A stretch of 37,267 nt of DNA from Planctomycetaceae bacterium (GTDB lineage: Bacteria > Planctomycetota > Planctomycetia > Planctomycetales > Planctomycetaceae): NCBI GenBank assembly GCA_029259845.1, contig JAJDEI010000306.1:1-37267 (forward strand), in the 5' to 3' direction. The position numbers and the translations under genes are program-made. The notes beneath the pieces are model-generated. The model was not told the origin of the DNA. It was given only the letters and a program-made list of their open reading frames with translations, and ran no database searches. The stretch's first letter is position 1; every line of letters starts with the position of its first letter. This document shows positions 22,714 to 31,701 of this stretch, piece after piece.

Positions 22714-24504
22714 TTACAGGAGACCGTGCAGCAGCTCGTCCGCGTCCAGGATACCGACCTTTTGCATCAGCACCAGGATCACCATCGCTGGGGCGACGAA
22801 GCGGATGAGCAGCAACCAGGCTCCGATCATCAGGGCGGAACTGTCTTCCATCTCCGCCGCCCGCAGTTTGTGAGGCATCACCCAACCGGCGTAGATCGCG
22901 ATGAACAGCCCGCCCAGCGGGAGCAGCCAGTTGCTGGCGAGATAGTCCATCGTCTTGAAGAAATTCATGCCAAAGCTCGGTTCCCAGCCGGTCATCATGA
23001 AGTCGGGATCGAGCGAAAAGGCTGACGGCAGGCCGAACAGCAAGATCACGCCGCCCAGTGTCCAGGCGGCCCGCGGACGGCTCCAGCCCTGCTGGTCGAT
23101 AAAATAGGAGGCGACCACTTCGAGCAGGGAGATGGCCGACGTCAGCGCGGCGAACACCAGCAGTCCGAAGAATGCGATCGCCAAGAGCATGCCTCCGGTG
23201 CCGATTTCGGCGAAGGCGAGGGGCATGCTCATGAAGACCAGCCCTGGCCCGGCATCCGGCTCCTGTCCGTAGGAGAACACGATCGGGTAGATCATCAGGC
23301 ACGCCAGCAACGCGATCACCGTGTCCAGCAGGGCGATTAACATCGATTCCTTGAGTAGCCCGGTCTTCGTCTGTTGGTACGACCCGTAAGTGATCATCGC
23401 TCCCATGCCGAGGGAGAGCGTGAAGAAGGCATGGCCGAGCGCTTCCAGCACGCCGCTCGGTTTGAGTTTGGTGAGATCCGGTTTGAACACGAAGTCGATC
23501 GTTTGAGCAAACCCCGGCTGAAACATGCCGTAGACGACCATCACGCAGATGAGCGCGAACAGCGTGGGCATCAGAATGCGACAGGTCCGCTCAATGCCGG
23601 CCGACACACCCCCCGCCACGATGGAAATCGTCAGCCCCATAAACAAAGCCGTCCACAGAGCGGCCGTCCAGCCGTCGGTGGCGGTCGTGAGGAAGGTTTC
23701 CTCGACTTTGGCGAAGGTTATCTCGCGGCGTTTGGTGGTCTCTGCCTCGGCGATGAGAGCCGCGACATCGAGCGCGGCGTAATGTTGCTCCGCTTCCTTG
23801 AGCGCGGCCGCCTCGACCTCATCAATTCTCTTCTTGAGGCCTTCGGCCGTCTCGACCTGCTCCTTCACCGTCGCATTCAGCAACAGGCGTTCACGGGCGA
23901 CGGTGGCGTCCGGGGCCTTGGCGATTGCGGACTCGAACAGTTCAATGGCGTCCCACACCGACGGCTTGGCGGTCGCGCGGATTGCGGCGATTTGGGGTTT
24001 CGCCTCATGCTTGGAGCGCCGCTCGCCCAAGGTCTGCCGCATCTCGTTGATGTCGGTGCTGACGATGTATGCGGCTGCCTCCCGTTCGGCCTGTTGGTGA
24101 ATTGGACCCGTATAGTTGGCCATCGATTTGAGCGTGTAGTCCATCGCCCAGCCGGCGACGACCGCATAGTAGGAGAGGATGATGAACCCGGCAGCGATCC
24201 CCATCCAGCCGATCGCCCCCCAGGCCGTTTTTCCGCCTTGCAGGTTTTCAAAGGCGCCCACCGGTTGCTTCTGCCCGGCGCGGCCGATCATGATCTCCGC
24301 CACCATAATGGGCACACCGACCAGCAGGATGCAGGCCAGATAGATCAGCACGAACCACCCGCCGCCGTTCTCGCCGGTGATATAGGGGAACTTCCAGATG
24401 TTCCCCAGGCCAATGGCTGAACCGGCCGCTGCGAGCACGAAACCAAAGCGGGACTTCCAATGGGCACGTTGCGGCGTGTCCGACGTTGTGGCGGCGTCTG
24501 ACAT
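22714..24504 (-). CDS. Sodium-dependent NSS-family transporter with coiled-coil insertion
   Basis: A 596-residue neurotransmitter:sodium symporter (LeuT fold), importing amino acids or similar solutes. TM1 carries the family core GSAIGLGNIWKFPY at 28-41 with its unwound sodium and substrate site. TM3 contains SYYAVVAGWAMDY. Between TM3 and the next membrane segment (ALWTALFMGLTISIVAGG) lies a charged helical region at about 128-277 (e.g. AEGLKKRIDEVEAAALKEAEQ). In LeuT this external loop is roughly 40 residues, so about 110 residues are extra. The remaining segments follow the usual plan. The start at 24504 has AGGA upstream; a TTG six codons earlier is less likely. Confidence 0.92.
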   Translation of the reverse strand: MSDAATTSDTPQRAHWKSRFGFVLAAAGSAIGLGNIWKFPYITGENGGGWFVLIYLACILLVGVPIMVAEIMIGRAGQKQPVGAFENLQGGKTAWGAIGWMGIAAGFIILSYYAVVAGWAMDYTLKSMANYTGPIHQQAEREAAAYIVSTDINEMRQTLGERRSKHEAKPQIAAIRATAKPSVWDAIELFESAIAKAPDATVARERLLLNATVKEQVETAEGLKKRIDEVEAAALKEAEQHYAALDVAALIAEAETTKRREITFAKVEETFLTTATDGWTAALWTALFMGLTISIVAGGVSAGIERTCRILMPTLFALICVMVVYGMFQPGFAQTIDFVFKPDLTKLKPSGVLEALGHAFFTLSLGMGAMITYGSYQQTKTGLLKESMLIALLDTVIALLACLMIYPIVFSYGQEPDAGPGLVFMSMPLAFAEIGTGGMLLAIAFFGLLVFAALTSAISLLEVVASYFIDQQGWSRPRAAWTLGGVILLFGLPSAFSLDPDFMMTGWEPSFGMNFFKTMDYLASNWLLPLGGLFIAIYAGWVMPHKLRAAEMEDSSALMIGAWLLLIRFVAPAMVILVLMQKVGILDADELLHGLL

Positions 24505-24654
24505 GGCATGGTCCTTGGGCAAATGGAGAGTGGTCCATCTCTCACAGCGGATTCACGCCGCTGACGTTACACACGATTTCAGAATCGATCAATCCTGCCG
24601 CAAGCTCGCATTGCCGTGTTCGTGCCTGGCTGCGTCGGATAGACTGGGCCTGCC

Positions 24655-25044
24655 ATGAAAGCGGTGTTCATCGAATCGACGGAGTTCAGCAAGTGGACTG
24701 TGAAGTTCCTGCCTGACGAACGGTACGCCAAACTGCAACAGGAGTTGATGGAGAAACCCGATCGAGGTGACGGAATGCCCGGCTGCGGCGGCCTGCGGAA
24801 AATCCGCGCGGCGGATGCCAAACGGGGCAAAGGTCGGCGTGGGGGTGTCCGCGTTATCTATCTCTTACGTGCCTGAGACCAAATGGTTTTTCATGCTGGA
24901 CGGATACGGCAAGGATGAACAGGAAGATCTGGCCACTGCTGAAAAGAAAGTGATCTCGAGACTGGCCGGTGAGAGTTCAAACAGCAAGCGAAGGCCGTCA
25001 AGAGAAGCCGCTCCGAAAAGCGGCGCGTCAGGAGGAGGCGATGA
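24655..25044 (+). pseudogene. RelE/HigB-like toxin with two compensating frameshifts
   Basis: The frame from ATG 24655 gives a RelE-like toxin beginning (MKAVFIESTEFSKW, later GLRKIRAADAKRGKGRRGGVRVIYL). It then meets a stop at 24874-24876 after 73 codons. The homologous continuation YVPETKWFFMLDGYGKDEQ is in the next frame, as if one T had been added near 24865 (CTCTTACGTG). After about 105 bases an extra GA near 24971-24974 returns the original frame (EFKQQAKAVKRSRSEKRR). That frame ends at 25044, overlapping the antitoxin start in ATGA. A full-length toxin of about 129 residues is therefore reconstructable. As written the gene is broken and the catalytic C-terminal half is lost. Sequencing error is possible. 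Confidence 0.8.
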
Positions 25045-25463
25045 CGACCAAGCGTCCACCATTGTTCGAGCGACTCAAGCAGGGCCTTGAGGAGGGAATC
25101 GCTCATGCGAAAGGAGACGCCTCCTTACGGACGGTCGAGGTTCCCAAAGAACCACCGGAGATCGACGCCAAGACGCTGGCAGCGCTTCGGGCGCAGACAG
25201 ATATGTCGCAGGCTCTGTTCGCCAGAATGCTCAGCGTATCGCCTCAAACCGTAAGAAACTGGGAACGAGGCGTCCATTCTCCCTCGGACGCTTCTCGCCG
25301 GCTGATCCAGATATTCAGTCAGCACCCGGACGTGGTCTGCCGGACGGTCCGCCTCCCGGAGATCAAGCTGACGGGAGTCAAAATCAAGGCGGGGGGATCG
25401 GGCAGACGGAGGATCGTCGTGGAGCATCAGACGAAGCGGCACAGGGCAGCCGCATCGTCGTAG
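25041..25463 (+). CDS. HTH (XRE-type) antitoxin of HigBA-like pair
   Basis: A 140-residue protein with a Cro/CI-type helix-turn-helix at about residues 45-95 (TLAALRAQTDMSQALFARML, then SVSPQTVRNWERG), the form found in HigA/NadS-type antitoxins that bind their own promoter. An excellent ribosome site, AGGAGGAGG, precedes the ATG. The ATG overlaps the toxin stop (ATGA), the toxin-first order usual for HigBA. The basic C-terminal tail (GRRRIVVEHQTKRHRAAASS) is longer than usual. With the toxin broken, it may be an orphan antitoxin or still act as a repressor. Confidence 0.88.
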   Translation: MTTKRPPLFERLKQGLEEGIAHAKGDASLRTVEVPKEPPEIDAKTLAALRAQTDMSQALFARMLSVSPQTVRNWERGVHSPSDASRRLIQIFSQHPDVVCRTVRLPEIKLTGVKIKAGGSGRRRIVVEHQTKRHRAAASS

Positions 25464-25643
25464 AAATCCGGCGTGCTCTCCTCTTCAGACTCCCCTGTGG
25501 CTGTCTTGAAACCGGATGGGAGAGTCCGGAGCGGATGACTGAGAAAGATGTTCAAAAAAATGCGGAGAGGACTCAGGATCAGTGTCGTTTGACGCGAGAG
25601 GTGTATAATGGAGTCAAGCATCTGACGTGGAGGAGAGCTTTCG

Positions 25644-25880
25644 ATGAGTGCGCCCGAACTTCGTGATCTGCTGAAAAAGCAGCCTTTCGTACCCGTGCGG
25701 CTGCATATGTCAGATAGTCGGACCTTTGACGTCAAGCACCCTGAGATGGCGTGGGTGACCACACACACCGTTCATGTTGGTCTTGACGCCGACAAAGAAT
25801 ACGGAATCCCTTCTCGCGTTGAGTACCTTTCGCTCCGCCACATCGTGAGTGTCGAACCGTTCGAGACGGCTGCGTCCTGA
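25644..25880 (+). CDS. Small conserved-looking hypothetical protein
   Basis: A 78-residue protein I cannot name (MSAPELRDLLKKQPFVPVRL...YLSLRHIVSVEPFE). A GGAGGAGAG ribosome site precedes the ATG, and composition is normal. The sequence fits a small beta-rich protein that may bind another protein or nucleic acid; no motif decides this. A TATAAT lies at 25604-25609, but the nearest TTGACG is only nine bases away, too close for a standard promoter. I recall similar short proteins in planctomycete genomes. The 180 bp before it has no other feature. Confidence 0.75.
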   Translation: MSAPELRDLLKKQPFVPVRLHMSDSRTFDVKHPEMAWVTTHTVHVGLDADKEYGIPSRVEYLSLRHIVSVEPFETAAS

Positions 25881-25905
25881 GTATGGACGAGTGCGGCTCC
25901 GACAC

Positions 25906-27492
25906 TCACAATTCCGGGATCGGATCGTCCGGGGCGATGGCTTCGCCTTCCCAGTTGGGTTCGTCCTCGTCGTACAGCAGGATGCGGTGCTTGCTGCCGG
26001 GGGCCGCGTGGGCGTTGACTTGCGGCAACTGACCGCGCAGATCGGCAATCACATCGCCATAGAGCGAGTTGGTCGCCAGGTTGTCGAACTCATTCGGGTC
26101 GGCCAGCATGTCGTACAGCTCCTCGGAACCGTCGGCGTAGCGGATGTAGCGCCAACGGGCCGTGCGGAGGCCGTGATTGTTCTGGTTGTGGGTCGTGATA
26201 GCGGGCCACTTGCGGAGCGTGTTGGCCCGTTCGAGCTGAGGGACGAGGGAGTGGCCTTCGAGGCCCTCTTTGGCTGGCAGTCCGCACAGATCGACCAGCG
26301 TGGGATAGATGTCGAGCAGCTCGGCCGGCTGATAACAGCGGGCCCCTGATGAGACGCCCGGACCGGCGAAGATCAGCGGCACCCGGGTGCTGCGGTCCCA
26401 CAGCGTGTTCTTGCCGGTGATCAGCTTCTCGCCCAAATGCCAACCGTGGTCGGACCAGAGCACGACGATCGTGTCATCGGCATGCCCGCCCTGCTCCAGG
26501 GCAGCAAGGATGCGGCCCACCTGAGAGTCCACAAAGCTGGTGCACGCCAGGTACGAGCGGACCAGATTGGACCACTGTCCGGCCTCTTCCAGAAACTTCA
26601 GTCGCGGCTCCGGCAGCTTCCAATGCAGGTACCACGAGAAGCGCGGCGTGTCGTCCCGGTCGTCATGCCGGACCGGCGGCAGCAGCAGCGAGTCCGCCGG
26701 GTACAGGTCGAACCACTTTTGCGTCGCATAACAGGGAACGTGTGGCAGAAAGAACCCGGCGGCAAGAAAAAACGGCTCCGACATATCGCCTTGGAGTGTC
26801 TCGACGGCCCAACTGGCAACCTTCCAGTCTCCTTTGTCCTCGTCTTTGTGTGGGAAAACACCCCAGTCGACGAGCGGGTGAGGGTTGGGTGTCTCGACGA
26901 GCTTGTGGGGCGGTTTCGCACCGACGGAGGAGGGGGGGCCGTATTCATCGAATTCGCGCGCAAGCCCACGAATTGCAACCCGTGGGCTTGGCGCGCGGGG
27001 TTGGGCCGCGCTCGGACGGGGACGTCCGTACCGCCCATGATAAATCTTCCCGCCGCTATAAGTCCGATAGCCGTGCTCGGCGAGATACTGCGGCAGGCAG
27101 ACGACGTCCTTCCATTCCTCCAGATCGCGGAACCACGGCGCCAGTCCATAGATTCCCGTCGTCGACGGGCGCAGCCCGGTCATCAGGCTCGTGCGGGACG
27201 GGTTGCAGAGCGGCGACTGACAATGGGCGTTGGTGAACAACGTGCCCCGCGCGGCGAGCCGGTCGATGTGCGGCGTCTGCACCTGCGGATGACCACCGAG
27301 ACAGCCGATCCAGTCGTTCTGGTCATCGATGGCGATGAACAACACGTTGGGGCGCGCATCGGCGGCTGTCGCGACCCGCATTGACGCCAGCCCCAGCAGG
27401 CACGCCACCAGGGAGAGCCCTTTCGCGGATGACGCAAGGCTCGCCATACGCCGCTCGGCTGCTTCTCTCATCGGCTCGGTTGCTTGTCTCAT
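25906..27492 (-). CDS. Secreted type I sulfatase (iduronate-2-sulfatase-like)
   Basis: A 528-residue arylsulfatase-family enzyme that hydrolyses sulfate esters outside the cytoplasm. The formylglycine motif CNPSR lies at 96-100 within SPLCNPSRTSLMTG, and metal-binding DD at 57-58 (FIAIDDQND). A later HGWHLGEK region carries active-site His/Lys. Sequence style (DWIGCLGGHPQVQTPHIDRL, WSDHGWHLGEK) matches iduronate-sulfatase-like planctomycete enzymes. The hydrophobic N-terminus (LSLVACLLGLASMRVATA) is a signal peptide; starts at 27492, 27471 and 27447 are all possible. Residues about 154-178 appear to be an insertion from palindromic DNA (26962-26989 plus a small hairpin near 27013-27028). A Ser-type to Cys-type check shows Cys, so a formylglycine-generating enzyme is needed. 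Confidence 0.92.
   Translation of the reverse strand: MRQATEPMREAAERRMASLASSAKGLSLVACLLGLASMRVATAADARPNVLFIAIDDQNDWIGCLGGHPQVQTPHIDRLAARGTLFTNAHCQSPLCNPSRTSLMTGLRPSTTGIYGLAPWFRDLEEWKDVVCLPQYLAEHGYRTYSGGKIYHGRYGRPRPSAAQPRAPSPRVAIRGLAREFDEYGPPSSVGAKPPHKLVETPNPHPLVDWGVFPHKDEDKGDWKVASWAVETLQGDMSEPFFLAAGFFLPHVPCYATQKWFDLYPADSLLLPPVRHDDRDDTPRFSWYLHWKLPEPRLKFLEEAGQWSNLVRSYLACTSFVDSQVGRILAALEQGGHADDTIVVLWSDHGWHLGEKLITGKNTLWDRSTRVPLIFAGPGVSSGARCYQPAELLDIYPTLVDLCGLPAKEGLEGHSLVPQLERANTLRKWPAITTHNQNNHGLRTARWRYIRYADGSEELYDMLADPNEFDNLATNSLYGDVIADLRGQLPQVNAHAAPGSKHRILLYDEDEPNWEGEAIAPDDPIPEL
26962..26989. repeat. 28-bp palindrome inside sulfatase gene (copy 3)
   Basis: Matches the ATPase palindrome at 3172-3199 except for two bases (AA for GG in the left half). 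Complementarity continues outward as CGCGCG flanks with a one-base offset. In the sulfatase it is read in a different phase, giving SPRVAIRGL at residues 169-177 and not AHGLQPVGL. Confidence 0.9.
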
Positions 27493-27612
27493 CGGAGTGC
27501 CGCCTTCGGAGGAAACGGAACGGCACCAGCGTACGGAAATCATACGGCTGAGGAAACCCGTGCGACCAAGGCGTCGGCAGCGTATGATGCATGATGGCGA
27601 TCCTCGGAGTGA

Positions 27613-28131
27613 ATGAGAACGAGCATGTGGTTGCGACGCGGGTATTCGACGCTCGGCACGACGTTCGTCGACGAAGAGGCCGAACGGGGGAAGGCGGGCC
27701 TGTTACTCGCGGCCATTGCGGCGTTCCTCATCTCCGGGTGGTATTCGTACAACGAGTTGAAGTACGCCCTCCACGGCGAGACGGCGGATGCGACGGTGCT
27801 GCGGACGTACGAGTCCACCGAACCCACCCGGCGCGGCCGGACCGGCCCCCGTTTGGCCGTGCTGTACGCGTTTGCCGACCGCGACGGACTGTCTCGCGAG
27901 GAGCGGGACTGGGTGCCGCTTCCCAGCGACCTGCAAGGCGAGCCGACCGTCCGCGTGCAGTATCTCCCCGGTGAAGACGGGGCGTCACGGCTGGCCGTCA
28001 ACCGCTCGCAGTTGGGGCCGGTCATCTTTGCGATTTGCCTGGCCGTTGTCGTGTTGAGTCTGTTTCGGCTCATCCGCGAGGCGAACGCGCCGATTCCCAG
28101 GCGCCGCCGCAGGAATCGGCGGAGGGCGTGA
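27613..28131 (+). CDS. Two-TM membrane protein, DUF3592-like
   Basis: A 172-residue protein with membrane segments at about 28-46 and 136-155. Between them is a soluble domain of about 90 residues beginning GETADATVLRTYES, the style of DUF3592 proteins, where an extracytoplasmic beta domain sits between two helices. The extreme C-terminus is very Arg-rich (PRRRRRNRRRA), likely cytoplasmic. No enzymatic motif. It is divergent from the sulfatase gene and followed one base later by another small membrane protein, so the two are probably co-expressed. Confidence 0.8.
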   Translation: MRTSMWLRRGYSTLGTTFVDEEAERGKAGLLLAAIAAFLISGWYSYNELKYALHGETADATVLRTYESTEPTRRGRTGPRLAVLYAFADRDGLSREERDWVPLPSDLQGEPTVRVQYLPGEDGASRLAVNRSQLGPVIFAICLAVVVLSLFRLIREANAPIPRRRRRNRRRA

Positions 28132-28132
28132 A

Positions 28133-28417
28133 ATGACCCCGTTCTGGGTGACCGCATCGGTGTTTCCATCGATCGTCAAAGGGGTGTTGGAAATGCCGTT
28201 CGCATTGCTCCCCTTTTGGCTCTTCCCGTTGTTCTTCGCGTACAAGTTTGTTCATCTCGGCCTACTGGGAATGTGGGGCCGCGGGATTCCGGTCACCTCA
28301 TCACATCGACGTTGGTCGAACTGGTCAGGGAAACTTGCTTCTGTCGTGTTGATCGGGATCGGAGGTTTCGTCTGGGGGACGTTCGCCACGTGGCTGTTTG
28401 TATCCTTCACCGAATAA
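28133..28417 (+). CDS. Small membrane protein of unknown function
   Basis: A 94-residue hydrophobic protein with about two or three membrane segments (VTASVFPSIVKGVLEM, LLPFWLFPLFFAYKFVHLGL and SVVLIGIGGFVWGTFATWLF). It starts one base after the stop of the preceding DUF3592-like gene, suggesting translational coupling. I do not recognise a family and see no charged catalytic residues. Partner of the upstream protein by position only. Confidence 0.7.
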   Translation: MTPFWVTASVFPSIVKGVLEMPFALLPFWLFPLFFAYKFVHLGLLGMWGRGIPVTSSHRRWSNWSGKLASVVLIGIGGFVWGTFATWLFVSFTE

Positions 28418-28586
28418 GTCGTCTGCAAGCGGTGGCGTGGTGCGAATCCGCAAGCGGAGCTGGCACCCCCACCCGCTGAACGGGAAGTCGCAATTCGTCC
28501 TTGTCTTGCTCCGGCGGGGAGGGTTTGCCAGAATCCGGCTCACGGCGTTCGAGTTTTCGGAACGGACTGACCCAGCAAAGGATGCG

Positions 28587-30551
28587 ATGATGATGCTCCC
28601 ATGGCGGCCCCGGCAGGCGACTCTCTGCGTGCTTGCCTGTTTTCTCCTGATCCTCAGCGGCTGCCCCAGCCCGCCGGACGACAAAAGCGGCCCCGCGGAC
28701 GGCGATTCCGGAAGCGAGGCCACGTCCAACGAAGAAGCGAAAAACGAGGAGTCCTTTGCTCCCCTCGAACCGTACGACCCGCCCCCGCTTGCCGAAATTG
28801 ATGCCGAGGCGGACTGGTTCGACCGCCCCGTGCACATTGCCCTTGATCTGTTGCGAGAGAAGCAGGCCAACGAGCAGCCACTCGCGACCGTCCAGGAGGC
28901 GCTAGCGATCAAGAATGATTCAACGGACGACAACGAGAAGATCCTCAGTGCGTTGGGCCGGCTCTACGACTCACCGGGAGAGGCCAACTTCGATACGGAG
29001 CTAAACCGGCACATCCCGGCAGACATCAAGTCGACCAACCCAATTCTGTCGAGTTCGACGTATGAAGGTTACGTCATCGGGCTCACCGGTCTGGGACTGT
29101 TCTCATTCGACTGGAACCTGGAACCGTTCGCGGTGGGGGAGTACGTCGTCTCCTGGCAAACAAGCAAGGACCTGCTCCGGGACAAGGTGGTCATTCGTGA
29201 CGACTTGACATGGTCGGACGGTCACCCGGTGACGGCGCATGACATCGTGTTCTCCTTCCAGACCATCATGAATCCGGAGGTCAACATCCCGGCGGTACGT
29301 ACGGGGATGGACAAGGTTCGTTGGATCGAAGCGTACGACGACCACACGCTCATCTACTTCCACAAAGAGGCGTTGGCGACCAATGTCTGGAATCTCAACT
29401 TCCCGATCATCCCCAAACACATCTACGAGGAATCGATGAAGGAGGATCCGACGCTCGTCGATTCCGACTACCATCTAGCGCAGGAGGCCAACCCGGTCTG
29501 TGGGGGCCCCTACAAGTTCGTCAAGCGAATCAAAGGGCAGGAGGTCGTCATCGAGCGTCGCGACGACTGGTCGATGCACAACGGCAAGCAGGTGAGGGAG
29601 AAGCCTCACTTCAAGCGGATTCGATTTCGCGTGATCGAGGACTCCAACACCGCCATGTTGGCGCTCAAGAACGGCACCATCGAGGACATGGAGTTTCAGC
29701 CGTCCCAGTGGACGACGCAGGCGGCGGGCGACGACTACTACAAGACCAACACGAAGGTCCGTGGTGTGCAATGGGTGTATTACTACTTCGGCTGGAACAT
29801 GCAGCGACCGTACTTCCGGGATGTCCGCGTGCGCAAAGCCATGTCCTACGTCGTCGATTATGACCACATCATCGACACGCTGTGCTATGGGCTTTACGAA
29901 CGATGCCACGGCGAGTTCTACCCGACCTCGAAGATGGCTCCTGACGTGCCCCGGACGCCCTACGTCCAGGACTTCGACAAGGCGGAGGATTTGCTCGAAG
30001 AAGCCGGCTGGACCGACAGCGACGGCGACGGCATCCGTGACAAAACAATCAAAGGCCGCAAGGTCGATTTTGAATTCACCGTCATTTGCTTCAACCAGCA
30101 ACTCAGGATCGACATCTGCAGTTCTCTTGCGGAGAGTCTTGATCGCATCGGCGTCGTCTGCCATGTGCAGCCGACGGAGTTCACCGTGATGCAGCAACTG
30201 AGCCGCGATCACGATTTCGATGCGGCCTTCGGCGGATGGGGGACCGGCGCTGATCCCTCTACGCTCGAAAACCTCTGGAAAACCGGCGAGAACCGCAACT
30301 ACGGCGTCTACTCGAACAAGGAAGTCGACCGGCTGTTTGCGGAAGCCAAGTACGAACTCGACAACGACAAACGTCTCGAATACTACCGGAACATCGACGG
30401 CATTCTCTGGGAGGAGCAGCCCTATACGTGGCTGTATTTCCGCAGCGCGTTTTACGGCTTCAACAGACGGCTGCGGGGTTACATGTTCAGTCCTCGCGGG
30501 CCGTATGGTTATGGGCCGGGGTTTGATTCCATTTGGGCAGCCGAGCAATGA
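28587..30551 (+). CDS. Peptide/oligopeptide ABC transporter substrate-binding lipoprotein
   Basis: A 654-residue SBP_bac_5 (DppA/OppA-type) protein. The signal peptide CVLACFLLILSGC ends in a lipobox (LSGC) with lipidation at the final Cys, followed by an acidic Ser/Asp linker. The family core is visible: VVIRDDLTWSDGHPVTAHDIVFSF, GPYKFVKRIKGQEVVIER and FRDVRVRKAMSYVVDYDHII. A DSDGDGIRD calcium-loop-like segment near two thirds of the protein is common in this family. The start ATG 28587 is the first of three Met codons and has AAAGG upstream; the open frame extends to 28398 without support. It precedes two permease genes. Peptides are the usual ligand, but cello-oligosaccharides and others are known. 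Confidence 0.94.
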   Translation: MMMLPWRPRQATLCVLACFLLILSGCPSPPDDKSGPADGDSGSEATSNEEAKNEESFAPLEPYDPPPLAEIDAEADWFDRPVHIALDLLREKQANEQPLATVQEALAIKNDSTDDNEKILSALGRLYDSPGEANFDTELNRHIPADIKSTNPILSSSTYEGYVIGLTGLGLFSFDWNLEPFAVGEYVVSWQTSKDLLRDKVVIRDDLTWSDGHPVTAHDIVFSFQTIMNPEVNIPAVRTGMDKVRWIEAYDDHTLIYFHKEALATNVWNLNFPIIPKHIYEESMKEDPTLVDSDYHLAQEANPVCGGPYKFVKRIKGQEVVIERRDDWSMHNGKQVREKPHFKRIRFRVIEDSNTAMLALKNGTIEDMEFQPSQWTTQAAGDDYYKTNTKVRGVQWVYYYFGWNMQRPYFRDVRVRKAMSYVVDYDHIIDTLCYGLYERCHGEFYPTSKMAPDVPRTPYVQDFDKAEDLLEEAGWTDSDGDGIRDKTIKGRKVDFEFTVICFNQQLRIDICSSLAESLDRIGVVCHVQPTEFTVMQQLSRDHDFDAAFGGWGTGADPSTLENLWKTGENRNYGVYSNKEVDRLFAEAKYELDNDKRLEYYRNIDGILWEEQPYTWLYFRSAFYGFNRRLRGYMFSPRGPYGYGPGFDSIWAAEQ

Positions 30552-30602
30552 CGGACGGTTGGCAGTTGCTCAAATCACGAACGACCTTCGCTTCACCAAC
30601 TC

Positions 30603-31589
30603 ATGCTCAGTTACCTCATTCGACGGACGGCCATCGGCGGACTGACGCTGTCATTGATCACGTTCATCGTGTTCGGCCTGATCCGCAACATGCCGGGCAC
30701 GCCGCTCACGCTCGATCAGGCGGAACAGACGGGCGACATCGAGTTGTCCGAGGAGCGGATCAAGCAACTGGAGAAAGCCTACGGTCTCGACAAACCCTGG
30801 CCCGTCGCGTACGTGGTGTGGATCGGCAACATCGCCCGGGGCGACATGGGCCGGTCGTTCACCCGAAAACGGCCGGTCAGCGAGTTGATCGTTGAACGAA
30901 TCGGGCCAACGTTGCTGTTGTCGCTGGCGTCACTCGGTCTGACCTACCTGATGGCCGTTCCGCTCGGCCTGCTGTTCTCCGCCCGGGCCGGAAGACTGGA
31001 CGAGCGTTTGGCGAGCACGGTTCTTTACATGCTCTATTCGTTTCCGAGCTTCGTTGCGGCGTTATTTCTGCAATTGTACCTCTGTGTTCGGCTCGGCTGG
31101 CTGCCGTTATTTGGGATGGTCAGCGACAACTATGAGGACCTGAGTTCGATCGATCAGGCCGTTGATATTTTCTGGCATGCGCTGTTGCCGGTAACCTGCT
31201 ACACCTATGGGTCGCTCGCGTATTACAGCCGGTTCATTCGGGCGAACCTGCAGGAAGTCATCCGGCAGGATTACATCCGCACCGCACGGGCGAAAGGGCT
31301 GGGGCCGGTGCGGGTGCTGTGGCATCATGCGTTTCGCAACACGCTCATCCCGCTGGTGACACTGATCGGGCTGACGCTGCCGACGCTGCTGTCGGGATCG
31401 ATCATTATCGAGCAAATCTTCACGTGGCCGGGGATGGGGCGGCTGTTTTTCGAATCGATCCGCGAACGCGACTACCCGACCATCATGGGACTGACGTTGA
31501 TGTTTTCGGTCCTCACACTCATCGGACAATTGCTGGCGGATGTGCTGTATGCGGTGGTCGATCCGCGCGTGCGGCTGGAGGACAAGTGA
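30603..31589 (+). CDS. Peptide ABC transporter permease (DppB-like)
   Basis: A 328-residue permease of the BPD_transp_1 family, subclass DppB/OppB: first TM at 8-28 (RRTAIGGLTLSLITFIVFGLIRNMPG), an N-terminal external domain to about 95, then five TM segments. The coupling motif is in YIRTARAKGLGPVRVLWHHAFRN, which contacts the ATPase. It forms a heterodimer with the DppC-like product of the next gene. The start is 51 bases after the binding-protein stop and has no strong ribosome site. Confidence 0.94.
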   Translation: MLSYLIRRTAIGGLTLSLITFIVFGLIRNMPGTPLTLDQAEQTGDIELSEERIKQLEKAYGLDKPWPVAYVVWIGNIARGDMGRSFTRKRPVSELIVERIGPTLLLSLASLGLTYLMAVPLGLLFSARAGRLDERLASTVLYMLYSFPSFVAALFLQLYLCVRLGWLPLFGMVSDNYEDLSSIDQAVDIFWHALLPVTCYTYGSLAYYSRFIRANLQEVIRQDYIRTARAKGLGPVRVLWHHAFRNTLIPLVTLIGLTLPTLLSGSIIIEQIFTWPGMGRLFFESIRERDYPTIMGLTLMFSVLTLIGQLLADVLYAVVDPRVRLEDK

Positions 31590-31701
31590 ATAGTCGGAGA
31601 GCAGGGATCAAGGGTCAGGGACCGGGAAGCAGTTGTCGCTGGCGGTCTCTGGCTCCCAAACTTCGTTGGGGACCGAGGAATTTGACTGAACGAGGATTAC
31701 G

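Noticed and set aside
25589..25609. TTGACG and TATAAT as a promoter for the 25644 gene
   Set aside because: The spacing is only nine bases, far from the usual 16-18; the TATAAT alone is weak evidence in this phylum.
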